Program-made: the position numbers and the translations under genes
The notes under the pieces: model-generated
The model's database searches: none
What the model was told of the DNA's origin: nothing
What the model saw: the letters and a program-made list of their open reading frames with translations, nothing else
Shown: positions 17,100 to 23,815 of the stretch, piece by piece
How positions within the stretch are numbered: position 1 is the stretch's first letter
Layout: every line of letters starts with the position of its first letter
Virus record (IMG/VR): IMGVR_UViG_3300030102_003652
Location: 1-26,669 of that record
From: a virus
Direction: 5' to 3' (one strand)
DNA length: 26,669 nucleotides

Positions 17100-18329
17100 T
17101 CATATACCCACCAGTTGCTCGACTGCCGCGAACTCTAACTCGTAGCCCCAATAACCATCACCTGCGTTAAAGGTCGGATTGTAACTCTTGAGAACGGCAG
17201 GGATAGCAACTCCCTGCTCCAAGAATGGGTTTGGTCGGATAGTCTCGTTGTTCACTACGGTAGTGGGGTCGAAGGCCCGGTTGTTCTCCTCAGAGGAGAA
17301 GTCGGTTCCTACTCCAGATGGAATCAGGTATTGCCTTAGCACCTTGCTTCCCGAATTGGACGATGCTAGTGACTCATATGGTATTCTGACTCCAACCACA
17401 TACTTCTTCACCGTCTTCATCTGATCGACGCGGAGGAAGCGGGATGCATCCTTGGAAGAGACACCATCTGGTAGGTCTATGACGGAACCTGCTATCGCGT
17501 TTGGAGATACCAAAGCACCTCCTGCGCTCATGTTAGCGAGATTGAGCAAATCCTGTACCTTGTCCTCCATGGTCTTCTTCTGACTCGATGCTCCGCCAGA
17601 CATACTGGTGACTAGGAACTGATTGCTCCACGTCGCTCCTGCATCGTCCTTTGACACGGTTACTACATGGTCGCCATTAGCCCCTTCGACCGTGTTCTTG
17701 ATTGTGATTCGCTCGCCGTTGAAACCAGAGCCGCCCTGTGCATCTTGGGATAGTGTCTCCATCTGACCAGATGCCTGTGTGACGGTCAATATGGATGAGC
17801 AACCAGTAGTAGCGGTATCGACCTTGACCGATGCGCTGTTGATTGCACTAGCGATCGTATCGGCTAGGCTATCGGAGGAGGTCGTCGAGGAGATGTTAAT
17901 CACGATGATGCTGTTGGTGGCTACTGTGGATGAGCCAGAACCGTTCTTCAATTGCAATGTGATGTCCTCTCCCAAGTTAGCATTGATTTGCCCGGTCGTC
18001 TGGAATCTTATGCTAACGCCATCCAAGTCAGACTTGACCGCGTTCCAACTCGCATACAACTCGTACCACGTCGCTTGAAGGGACTGACTGCCGTTGATTG
18101 AGGTGTCAATCGTCATGGATGAACCGGCTCCTCCTGTCGCGTCTGTGTCGTCCGTGAATATCCCGCTAACGGCTATGCCCACTTGCGACTGGTTCAAGTC
18201 CAGACCGACACGAGTGTTGATGATGGCAATGGGGTAGTGAGTCACTTCTCTCTGTACGTTGAAGGTTATCCTATCAGCATCCAACTCCGTGACGGTGCTA
18301 TCCCTGTGTATCATCTGAATCCTCGGCAT
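17100..18329 (-). CDS. Candidate distal tail (Dit-position) protein (409 aa)
   Basis: The N-terminus (MPRIQMIHRDSTVTELDADR, then ITFNVQREVTHYPIAIINTR) is a beta domain of the kind that opens phage tail-tip proteins, continuing VGLDLNQSQ..IAVSGIFTDD. A Ser/Thr/Gly-rich middle domain (about 110-240) is followed by a mixed C-terminal domain ending GYWGYELEFAAVEQLVGI. No family is recognised with certainty. Its place directly after the tape measure is that of the distal tail protein in siphoviruses, which joins the tube to the hub; the functional call rests mainly on this. The start ATG 18329 overlaps the tape-measure TGA as TGATG and has GGGAGGGG (18336-18343) six bases upstream, a strong site. 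Confidence 0.55.
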   Translation of the reverse strand: MPRIQMIHRDSTVTELDADRITFNVQREVTHYPIAIINTRVGLDLNQSQVGIAVSGIFTDDTDATGGAGSSMTIDTSINGSQSLQATWYELYASWNAVKSDLDGVSIRFQTTGQINANLGEDITLQLKNGSGSSTVATNSIIVINISSTTSSDSLADTIASAINSASVKVDTATTGCSSILTVTQASGQMETLSQDAQGGSGFNGERITIKNTVEGANGDHVVTVSKDDAGATWSNQFLVTSMSGGASSQKKTMEDKVQDLLNLANMSAGGALVSPNAIAGSVIDLPDGVSSKDASRFLRVDQMKTVKKYVVGVRIPYESLASSNSGSKVLRQYLIPSGVGTDFSSEENNRAFDPTTVVNNETIRPNPFLEQGVAIPAVLKSYNPTFNAGDGYWGYELEFAAVEQLVGI

Positions 18330-19732
18330 CAGATACCCCTCCCGTACCCGCCAGACCTAGACCTCGACCGGAATGCCTTCTGGACTTCCATGCTTACTGC
18401 TCTGGCTATCGCGTTGGGATCTCCGCCCGTGCTATTGACCGTTATATTAGCGGTGAATCCACCCCCCATCCCCTCTGCTCCTTGCAGAGTCACGGGTATC
18501 GTCCTGCCGTCTGGGAGTGGTACGACGGCCTCTGTTCCGTGCAGGGCTACGGCGTAACCAGAGTCAGGGCCTCTTGCTATGCCTCCCTGAGCAAACGGAT
18601 TCAGAGAAGCCAAGCCACCCGTTATATCTCCTAAGTCAGGCACTATGCTTCCCAAGTCTATGTTCTTCAACTCATCAATCTTGTCTAGTATGTAGTCGAT
18701 TGGAGTCATCAAGAAATCGAACATTCCACTAAGGGCCTTGGAAACTCCATCCTTGAAATCAACGGCAGAGTCATACATATTACCAAACTTTTCGCTGAAA
18801 AATTCCGCTATCTCCCCTATACCTCCGGTGGCTATGAATTGAATTCCTTGGAAGTAAAGTTGAATTCCTTTTAGAACGAAGGTTGCTATGCCATAGATAC
18901 CATTTAGTACGACACCAATGACCGTGCCAATGCCTTTCACGATTGTATTCAACATGGTTCCCGATGTGGTTGCTTCCTTCACGATATTAGCAATCAGCAC
19001 TATGATTGCCCCTATGACTATGCCCGCAGTCTCGGCTAACATTCCGAATGTCACAATCAACTCGTTGAAGTATTCAATGAAACCACTTGCCGTGAGGAAT
19101 GCGAACACCCCATTGATTATGTTCGTGAATGTCTCACCGAGGTTGCCTCCTTCGATACCGAGGATTGCAAAGGCCTCGTTCACGGAAGCGAAGATTGCGC
19201 TTACGCCTGTGCCTAGACCATCAAAGGCAGTCATCAAGGAATCTAGTAGTCCAGTCTGTTGAAGATTTGCTACGAAGACGCTCCATGCCACTCCTAGAGC
19301 ATCAAAGGTCACAACCACGCCATTGACAAAGGCATCAAAGGTCGCTTTGAGGTCGGTTACTGTGATGCCTGTGCCTTGTAAGAGGCCGTCGAATATGGTG
19401 AAGGCATCACCTGCCCCCCCTATTTTGTCACCCATGGCAACGAAAGCAAGACCAACTAGGGTAATGACGCCGATGAGGAAGAATAGGTTGCCACGAATAG
19501 CATCAAATAATCCTTTGAATAGAGTTATTGGTTTTAGGATTGCTTTGAACACATCCATTAGTGTCTTGAGGTTTGAAATTAAGTTACGATATAAGTCATA
19601 AAACGGACCAAGAGTCTTGTAAAGTGTCTTATTCACTATCACTTGCCCTGTGGTAATCGGGATGCTTGCTCGCCCTGATTGGTTTAACCTGAAAATTGAT
19701 TGTTCTAGTTCAGCAATCGTTCCCTTTGCCAT
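18329..19732 (-). CDS. Tail tape measure protein (467 aa)
   Basis: The tape measure sets tail length and is threaded through the tube. Evidence: a hydrophobic segment at about 82-100 (NLFFLIGVITLVGLAFVAMG); further long hydrophobic helices around 225-310 (AGIVIGAIIVLIANIVKEA, VIGVVLNGIYGIATFVLKG); and the C-terminal signature GGIARGPDSGYAVALHGTEA followed by VVPLPDGRTIPV, which is characteristic of this family. The extreme C-terminus is basic and Gly/Ser-rich. It follows the G/GT chaperone genes, as expected. Start: ATG 19732 (MAKGTIAELEQ) lies two bases after the stop of the T frame; an upstream in-frame GTG at 19753 would add seven residues but has no ribosome-binding site. At about 467 residues it is short, implying a tail of roughly 70 nm by the usual 0.15 nm per residue rule. 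Confidence 0.9.
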   Translation of the reverse strand: MAKGTIAELEQSIFRLNQSGRASIPITTGQVIVNKTLYKTLGPFYDLYRNLISNLKTLMDVFKAILKPITLFKGLFDAIRGNLFFLIGVITLVGLAFVAMGDKIGGAGDAFTIFDGLLQGTGITVTDLKATFDAFVNGVVVTFDALGVAWSVFVANLQQTGLLDSLMTAFDGLGTGVSAIFASVNEAFAILGIEGGNLGETFTNIINGVFAFLTASGFIEYFNELIVTFGMLAETAGIVIGAIIVLIANIVKEATTSGTMLNTIVKGIGTVIGVVLNGIYGIATFVLKGIQLYFQGIQFIATGGIGEIAEFFSEKFGNMYDSAVDFKDGVSKALSGMFDFLMTPIDYILDKIDELKNIDLGSIVPDLGDITGGLASLNPFAQGGIARGPDSGYAVALHGTEAVVPLPDGRTIPVTLQGAEGMGGGFTANITVNSTGGDPNAIARAVSMEVQKAFRSRSRSGGYGRGI

Positions 19733-19733
19733 A

Positions 19734-20102
19734 CTATTCGCCGTCCTGCTCACTTAATTGTTGGTTGAATCTCTCAAAGAAGTCGTCAAGGTTGGCACTA
19801 TCACTTGTAGTCCGTAAGGGCCTCCCCTTATTTCGGTTTCCTCCGGCGTTATAACGCTCGGCTTCTTTACGAGCCTTCTTCATTTCCTCTGTCTGTTGCT
19901 CTTGATTTACCCTCACCATGAGGTAGTCTAGGTAAACCCGATCGACTGGTTGGTCGTCCCACATATGCGGAGGGCAATTGAAATGGCTACCTAGAACGAA
20001 TGTTATGGTCTGGAAGGAAAGCATTGCACTCTGTTCTGGAGTGAACGGATTGATTAGTCCGCCTGACGTGATGAATGACCTGAGATCAGAGTGCGTTATT
20101 CC
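19734..20102 (-). CDS. T part of the G-T tail assembly chaperone, made by -1 frameshift
   Basis: This frame has no good start of its own: its first ATG (20024, MLSFQTITF) has no ribosome-binding site. The frame is open upstream through GITHSDLRSF, ITSGGLINPF and TPEQSA, up to the slippery heptamer CCCTTTG at 20102-20108 in gene G. A -1 shift there joins 118 residues of G to 122 residues of T, giving about 240 aa, close to the lambda G/G-T layout (140 and 279 aa). The T part has a hydrophobic and aromatic first half (SFQTITFVLGSHFNCPPHMW) and a charged helix (QTEEMKKARKEAERY) with an acidic end. In lambda the T extension recruits tube subunits while G binds the tape measure. It ends at TAG 19734, two bases before the tape-measure ATG. 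Confidence 0.8.
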   Translation of the reverse strand, partial: GITHSDLRSFITSGGLINPFTPEQSAMLSFQTITFVLGSHFNCPPHMWDDQPVDRVYLDYLMVRVNQEQQTEEMKKARKEAERYNAGGNRNKGRPLRTTSDSANLDDFFERFNQQLSEQDGE

Positions 20103-20455
20103 AAAGGGCGGGGTTCACCGCCGGTCATAGTCGCTATCAATGAGTCTATTCCGGGCAGAACCTCGACTAATGAGGCCCCGACCTCTGGACTCAGGTTCAC
20201 CAAGTCCTTCTTCTCGATCTTAGGCTCTGTGTCCGTGATGCAGTTTCTGAGGACGTACTGCCAATAGCCCCCGAAGTCTATTCGGGGTTTCATGTCCTCT
20301 CCTTCGATTACGAAATCGACGAACTTGGATATGGCTTCCTGCTGTTGTATCCAAGTCATGGGCTTGACGTACACCACTAGGACACCTGCGGGCGTTTCGA
20401 CCTCGTGCCTCTCTGCGGACTTACCCGCTAGGAAATCACTCGCTTTCAGAGCCAC
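20096..20455 (-). CDS. Tail assembly chaperone, gpG-like (119 aa)
   Basis: This is a compact mixed alpha/beta protein (MALKASDFLAGKSAERHEVE, then TPAGVLVVYVKPMT, then helices and GYWQYVLRNCITD) typical of siphovirus G-type chaperones that precede the tape measure. It begins with GTG 20455. No upstream start is possible in this frame because TGA precedes it directly, and AAGGTG (20462-20467) lies six bases upstream. The start overlaps the end of the SAP-motif gene by 20 bases. The last codons contain CCCTTTG, arranged C-CCT-TTG in this frame, two codons before the TAA, so most ribosomes make G and a fraction should make the G-T fusion. Family call is from layout and sequence character; lambda G is the reference. 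Confidence 0.8.
   Translation of the reverse strand: MALKASDFLAGKSAERHEVETPAGVLVVYVKPMTWIQQQEAISKFVDFVIEGEDMKPRIDFGGYWQYVLRNCITDTEPKIEKKDLVNLSPEVGASLVEVLPGIDSLIATMTGGEPRPLE
20102..20108 (-). promoter_or_regulatory. Programmed -1 ribosomal frameshift heptamer CCCTTTG
   Basis: The minus strand reads C-CCT-TTG in the gene G frame, an exact X-XXY-YYZ slippery heptamer, followed by GAA and the TAA stop. Slipping back one base gives CCC-TTT-GGA and enters the open T frame. A G-C-rich hairpin, GGCGG-6-CCGCC (20107-20122), sits just upstream and touches the heptamer. No convincing downstream hairpin or pseudoknot was found by eye. Confidence 0.8.
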
Positions 20456-20852
20456 TCACATCACCTTCTTCATCTTCGGGCAGACGGGGATTAAAATCAT
20501 CTCCATCTCCTGCTCCGACATCTTCCCCTGTTGCGGCAGGAGCATCTTCTGCGACACTTGCTCCTCCCTCGTTGTTGGCATCCCACGCCCTCAACCTGTC
20601 AATCAACTGCTGTTTGTTGCCATAGACAGGCTCATCTCTTTGCGTCAATAGGACTTTCAATTGCGTGACGGTTTGTTCGTCGTAACCATCTGTTATCACT
20701 ACTGGCTCTGGCTCTGGTGCTACCATTGTACCCTCAATGACGATGCCGTGTGCGCTCAGACCCGGACCCTCAATGATGGAACCATCTGCACCAATTGTCC
20801 AATCCAGTCTCTCTCTTGAACCGTTTAATGTGACGAATCCCTTGACTCTCAT
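20436..20852 (-). CDS. SAP-motif protein with acidic tail (138 aa)
   Basis: Residues 1-45 form a small beta region (GFVTLNGSRERLDWTIGADG). Residues 58-90 match the SAP/HeH helix-extension-helix pattern: T-V-T-Q-L-K-V-L-L-T-Q-R, then a Gly turn, then QQLIDRLRAW. Residues 96-138 are strongly acidic and disordered (AEDAPAATGEDVGAGDGDDF, ending SGSESE). SAP motifs usually bind DNA but also occur in phage structural and head-joining proteins. In this place, between tube and chaperone, a structural or assembly role is as likely as DNA binding. The 3' end overlaps the start of gene G. No strong ribosome-binding site is seen, only a weak GACGGGA further upstream. Confidence 0.65.
   Translation of the reverse strand: MRVKGFVTLNGSRERLDWTIGADGSIIEGPGLSAHGIVIEGTMVAPEPEPVVITDGYDEQTVTQLKVLLTQRDEPVYGNKQQLIDRLRAWDANNEGGASVAEDAPAATGEDVGAGDGDDFNPRLPEDEEGDVSGSESE
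20462..20467 (-). promoter_or_regulatory. Ribosome-binding site AAGGTG for the GTG start of gene G
   Basis: The minus strand reads AAGGTG six bases before GTG 20455, inside the last codons of the SAP-motif gene. It supports the GTG start, which is the only start available in that frame upstream of Met33. Confidence 0.65.
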
Positions 20853-20890
20853 CGTTATACCGTTCCCGTCAATGGTTATTCAAGATTTCC

Positions 20891-23068
20891 TCACATTATG
20901 AAATATGGATTGTTTTCAGTTATCTTCATGTGTCTTACAACCAATTCGACATCAGCGATTATCGGCCCCTTGTCATCTGGCAATTGATGATCTGACTTCA
21001 TTATGGTGTAGTCCTCAACGGTAATCGTAGCACTCTCCCTTGTGGTAGCACTTCCGGGTTTAGTAAGGGTGAAGGTTATGTCATTCGTGTTCTTGTGATG
21101 CTTCCTTTGCCTGAGTTCGTCCCAGAACCTGTCATCCTCCACCAATGCCTTGAATGTGAATGAGTATTCTCTTCTTGCCTCAGTTATGTCAAGAGGCATC
21201 TGGGTAGCACCCCTCTGCACTTGGTCGGTGGATTGCGTGGTTCCCTCATAACCCCTGATGTACCACCTTGCCTCCGTGCTGTTGCTGACTGAGATGTTGA
21301 ACTCGGTTGCTCTCAAGACCGGGCGACCGAAAACGGATATGCTGATGTCTTGGAAGAGGTATGGTTTTTCTCCGCTAGTAGCAATTCCACTCACCTTTCG
21401 ATTTGCGGTGGTGTTGGCTGTGTTCTCAAACATCCTGTGGGGAGAGAACATATTGTTGGTATCTGTGTAGTGCCTCGTTGCTTGGTAGGATGCCTCCAAC
21501 TTCAACTCGCCTTCCGTGTTAGCAGACAAGGATGCCTCGGACACTTTGCAACCACTATACATCCTAAGCAGTTGCTCGCCGCCGGGTGTCTCATCGCTGT
21601 TCCTGTACGACTGCTCAATCATAAAGGAGGGGAGGGTGGTGTGGCCGAAGAAGGTGTGTTCGACCCCGTTCTGCAACTCCTTCGTAGTGGCGTTGATGTT
21701 TGGACTGCCCCTTGCGTCATTGGAGGAATAGACTATCCTGTCGATTCCACACTTGTTTACCGCGTGAGAGAACATGAATGGCTCCTCGACATAGATGAAG
21801 TCTCCATCGGTGGCGATTATCCTCCTGACCTCGTGCTTGAACACGGAGGGCGCAACATCGTCCTGTCCGGGTATGTTGTGAGTCTCTGAGTCTATGATCT
21901 GAACGTAGTCACCCACGGAGAACAAGGCTCTCAGAGTCGCACCGACATTCAAGCGAATATCTCCAACCGAACAGGCGGCGGCTAGTGGTGGGAGGAGGAA
22001 TATCGTCTTGTCTGCCGCTAGAGCCGCAGTAGCCGCACCTGAGTCTATGTCTGCGATCGTCTGAATCGTGTGTGATGAGATTGCCCCATACGATGCGTAC
22101 TTGATTTCCCCTCCGCTAACGACCTTGAGGACTCCTCCACTCGCGTTAGTCGATACGAAGATATTCTTGGAGTCTGTCACTAACACCGTGTCATCGCTTG
22201 ATGTTGAAGTGGACTTTGCACCTATTAGCACGTTGTCGCCCGTGGCAATCCCACTAAGGCTGTCGAGGCCGGAGAACACCGTTCCGCTAGTTGCCACGGA
22301 GGCTATGTCCACATCGTTTCCATTGGAAACCTTCTCGGCCTTGTAAGTCGCCGCGCTGACTGCATCAACGATATTGAATGGCTTCGCACTAACCGTGTTG
22401 CTTGAGCCTGTCTTTGTAGCCAACTCTCCTTGACTCTTGGCTGTGTGACCTCCTAGAGCGTACTTCATCCACCTCAGAGTGTGAGCGTTGAGAGAGATAC
22501 TCCCCCCATCGAGAGTCTCTCTTCCGCTTGTTATCACATTGACATCCCTGCCCAAGCCAACGACGTGTTGCTTCCTCACGTCAATCTGAGGTTCCGGTAG
22601 TGCGAATGACTCTAGCAGACCTATGAATTGGTCGCTCTTTACTTTCTGACTGTTCGTAGCATCAGACATCCCTGCCTCAAAGGTAGGCGTTCTAAATGAG
22701 TCGATTACTAGATTATCAGAACCGCCCGCCGCTTGAGATGCACTTGTAGCCAATGCCGGTTGAACAGTAATCGTGCCTAGTGATGTGTCATTGGCCGTAA
22801 TGTAGTATGACCTGCGAGTGGTTGCGAAGTTATCTGCGGAGAAGTTTGTTCCTCCCTCGATCCTCAATACACACCCAACTAGGGCATTGTCCGGCATCTC
22901 GACGACGGTCGATGAGCCGGTGTGCCAGTATGCACTTGAACCCACAGTTATGACGCTCGTACTGCCAGAAGTGGACGTAAGTGTCCAAGTTGCCCCATCA
23001 CAGCGTAGTCCTGTTTCTTTGCCGAACGAAACTTCGGCCAAATCACCCTTGAATAACGCATTTGCCAT
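20891..23068 (-). CDS. Candidate major tail tube protein, unusually large (725 aa)
   Basis: The first 210 residues carry a tail-tube-like stretch near 150-209 (ALPEPQIDVRKQHVVGLGRD, then GGSISLNAHTLRWMKYALGG). The last 160 carry another (DISISVFGRPVLRATEFNIS, MPLDITEARREYSFTFKALV, FTLTKPGSATTRESATITVE), ending with a final VELVVRHMKI strand. Between them, about 210-560, is a beta-rich insertion containing a YVQIIDSETHNIP element. Typical siphovirus tube proteins are about 200-300 aa, so this one is two to three times longer, as if a decoration domain had been inserted. Position (before SAP, chaperone and tape measure) supports the tube call. No ribosome-binding site is visible before ATG 23068. 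A sheath or a tail terminator is an alternative, though I see no sheath signature. Confidence 0.65.
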   Translation of the reverse strand: MANALFKGDLAEVSFGKETGLRCDGATWTLTSTSGSTSVITVGSSAYWHTGSSTVVEMPDNALVGCVLRIEGGTNFSADNFATTRRSYYITANDTSLGTITVQPALATSASQAAGGSDNLVIDSFRTPTFEAGMSDATNSQKVKSDQFIGLLESFALPEPQIDVRKQHVVGLGRDVNVITSGRETLDGGSISLNAHTLRWMKYALGGHTAKSQGELATKTGSSNTVSAKPFNIVDAVSAATYKAEKVSNGNDVDIASVATSGTVFSGLDSLSGIATGDNVLIGAKSTSTSSDDTVLVTDSKNIFVSTNASGGVLKVVSGGEIKYASYGAISSHTIQTIADIDSGAATAALAADKTIFLLPPLAAACSVGDIRLNVGATLRALFSVGDYVQIIDSETHNIPGQDDVAPSVFKHEVRRIIATDGDFIYVEEPFMFSHAVNKCGIDRIVYSSNDARGSPNINATTKELQNGVEHTFFGHTTLPSFMIEQSYRNSDETPGGEQLLRMYSGCKVSEASLSANTEGELKLEASYQATRHYTDTNNMFSPHRMFENTANTTANRKVSGIATSGEKPYLFQDISISVFGRPVLRATEFNISVSNSTEARWYIRGYEGTTQSTDQVQRGATQMPLDITEARREYSFTFKALVEDDRFWDELRQRKHHKNTNDITFTLTKPGSATTRESATITVEDYTIMKSDHQLPDDKGPIIADVELVVRHMKITENNPYFIM

Positions 23069-23111
23069 TGCTATCGAGCGGAACTAGAAGGCCAATTGTC
23101 CTTAAGCAGTT

Positions 23112-23381
23112 CTATTCATCTGCTTTTTCGGACTCATCTGAGTCTTCTTCTGCCTCGTCTTCCGTTATAACGCCGGATTCTGGCTGTGGAGATCCGGCGT
23201 TTCTAGCGGCTATTCCATTGTTTATCTGAGAGATGTCTCTCTTGAGACTTCCCAAGGCAGACTCCACTCCCGAAACAAAATTCTGCAAGACGTTCAGATA
23301 TGCGGTCTTGTCACCGTTATCTATCTGCAATATTCTTACTGCGTCTTCCATTGATATAGTAGTCTGCCCTTCATCAGTCAT
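23112..23381 (-). CDS. Small acidic protein of unknown function (89 aa)
   Basis: The N-terminal 58 residues are predicted helical (MEDAVRILQIDNGD, TAYLNVLQNFVSGVESALGS, LKRDISQINNGIAA) and could form a short coiled coil. Residues 68-89 are almost all acidic (EDEAEEDSDESEKADE), like the tail of the nearby SAP-motif protein. No family is recognised. It lies between the chaperone-like and tube genes; a small scaffold or assembly factor is conceivable but not shown. The start ATG 23381 has only a weak AGGA close upstream. The flanking gaps are 43 and 50 bases, larger than in most of the operon. Confidence 0.6.
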   Translation of the reverse strand: MTDEGQTTISMEDAVRILQIDNGDKTAYLNVLQNFVSGVESALGSLKRDISQINNGIAARNAGSPQPESGVITEDEAEEDSDESEKADE

Positions 23382-23414
23382 TATCCTAGTCCAGACATAA
23401 GTGGTTCATAAAGA

Positions 23415-23433
23415 TGTCAGTCCTAACAGGACT
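23415..23433. repeat. Hairpin AGTCCT-3-AGGACT, sharing 16 of 17 bases with the palindrome near 1976
   Basis: In the gap after the 124-aa gene, overlapping its TAG stop, the minus strand reads AGTCCT-GTT-AGGACT, a 6-bp stem. The 17 bases TCCTGTTAGGACTGACA (minus strand, 23415-23431) match TCCTGTCAGGACTGACA on the plus strand at 1968-1984 with one difference. No run of T follows on the minus strand, so it is not a standard terminator. Confidence 0.45.
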
Positions 23434-23806
23434 ATTTCAACCACTTGGGTGTTTTAGGGAAGTTCTGCATGGCCTCTTCGGGACTTTTCATTTTAGTGAT
23501 GTCCAACAGATCTTGTCTGTATTTGGCTAGTTGGTTCTGCTTGGTTTTTGTCAAGGAATTGTAAATGAGCATCCCTTGATAGACATCGACCTTTCTCAAC
23601 AGGACTTCTCTGTGTTCTCTGACCTCATCCCAAGCATCTGCTAACCTGTCCTCATCAGTTATGCTCTCGTCATAGTATGGGCCACTAACTCCCTTTGGCA
23701 GACCCCATGAGATTTCTTTCTCAATTTTGATGTCTATCACGTTGCCATTCTCATCGAAGATTGGCACTTCTATTTCCTCGACTTTTTTCTCGCCTATGTG
23801 TTCCAT
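23432..23806 (-). CDS. Tail-assembly-chaperone-like protein (Phage_tail_APC type, 124 aa)
   Basis: The C-terminal half (residues about 57-124) follows the pattern of the Phage_tail_APC family. It has an 'ADAWDEVREHREVLLRKVD' helix, then 'QLAKYRQDLLDIT', then a closing 'FPKTPKW', matching the family's R..LL..SD, YRQ.LRD and FP..P elements. The N-terminal half is a short acidic beta part (EEIEVPIFDENGNVIDIKIE). In other phages such genes sit beside fibre genes, and here it directly follows the fibre gene. The start ATG 23806 has GAGGT (23813-23817) six bases upstream, overlapping the fibre stop. Whether it acts as a chaperone for the fibre or for tail assembly cannot be told. Confidence 0.65.
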   Translation of the reverse strand: MEHIGEKKVEEIEVPIFDENGNVIDIKIEKEISWGLPKGVSGPYYDESITDEDRLADAWDEVREHREVLLRKVDVYQGMLIYNSLTKTKQNQLAKYRQDLLDITKMKSPEEAMQNFPKTPKWLK

Positions 23807-23815
23807 GCCATTACC

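Noticed and set aside
19843-19856. 14-base inverted pair CCGGCGTTATAACG here and at 23163-23176, each holding the palindrome CGTTATAACG.
   Set aside because: Both copies lie inside coding sequence, and an exact 14-base match between two places is expected by chance in a window this long.
19734-20024. A separate 96-aa gene starting at its own ATG.
   Set aside because: No ribosome-binding site, and the frame is open upstream into a perfect slippery heptamer, so the T part of a frameshift product explains it better.
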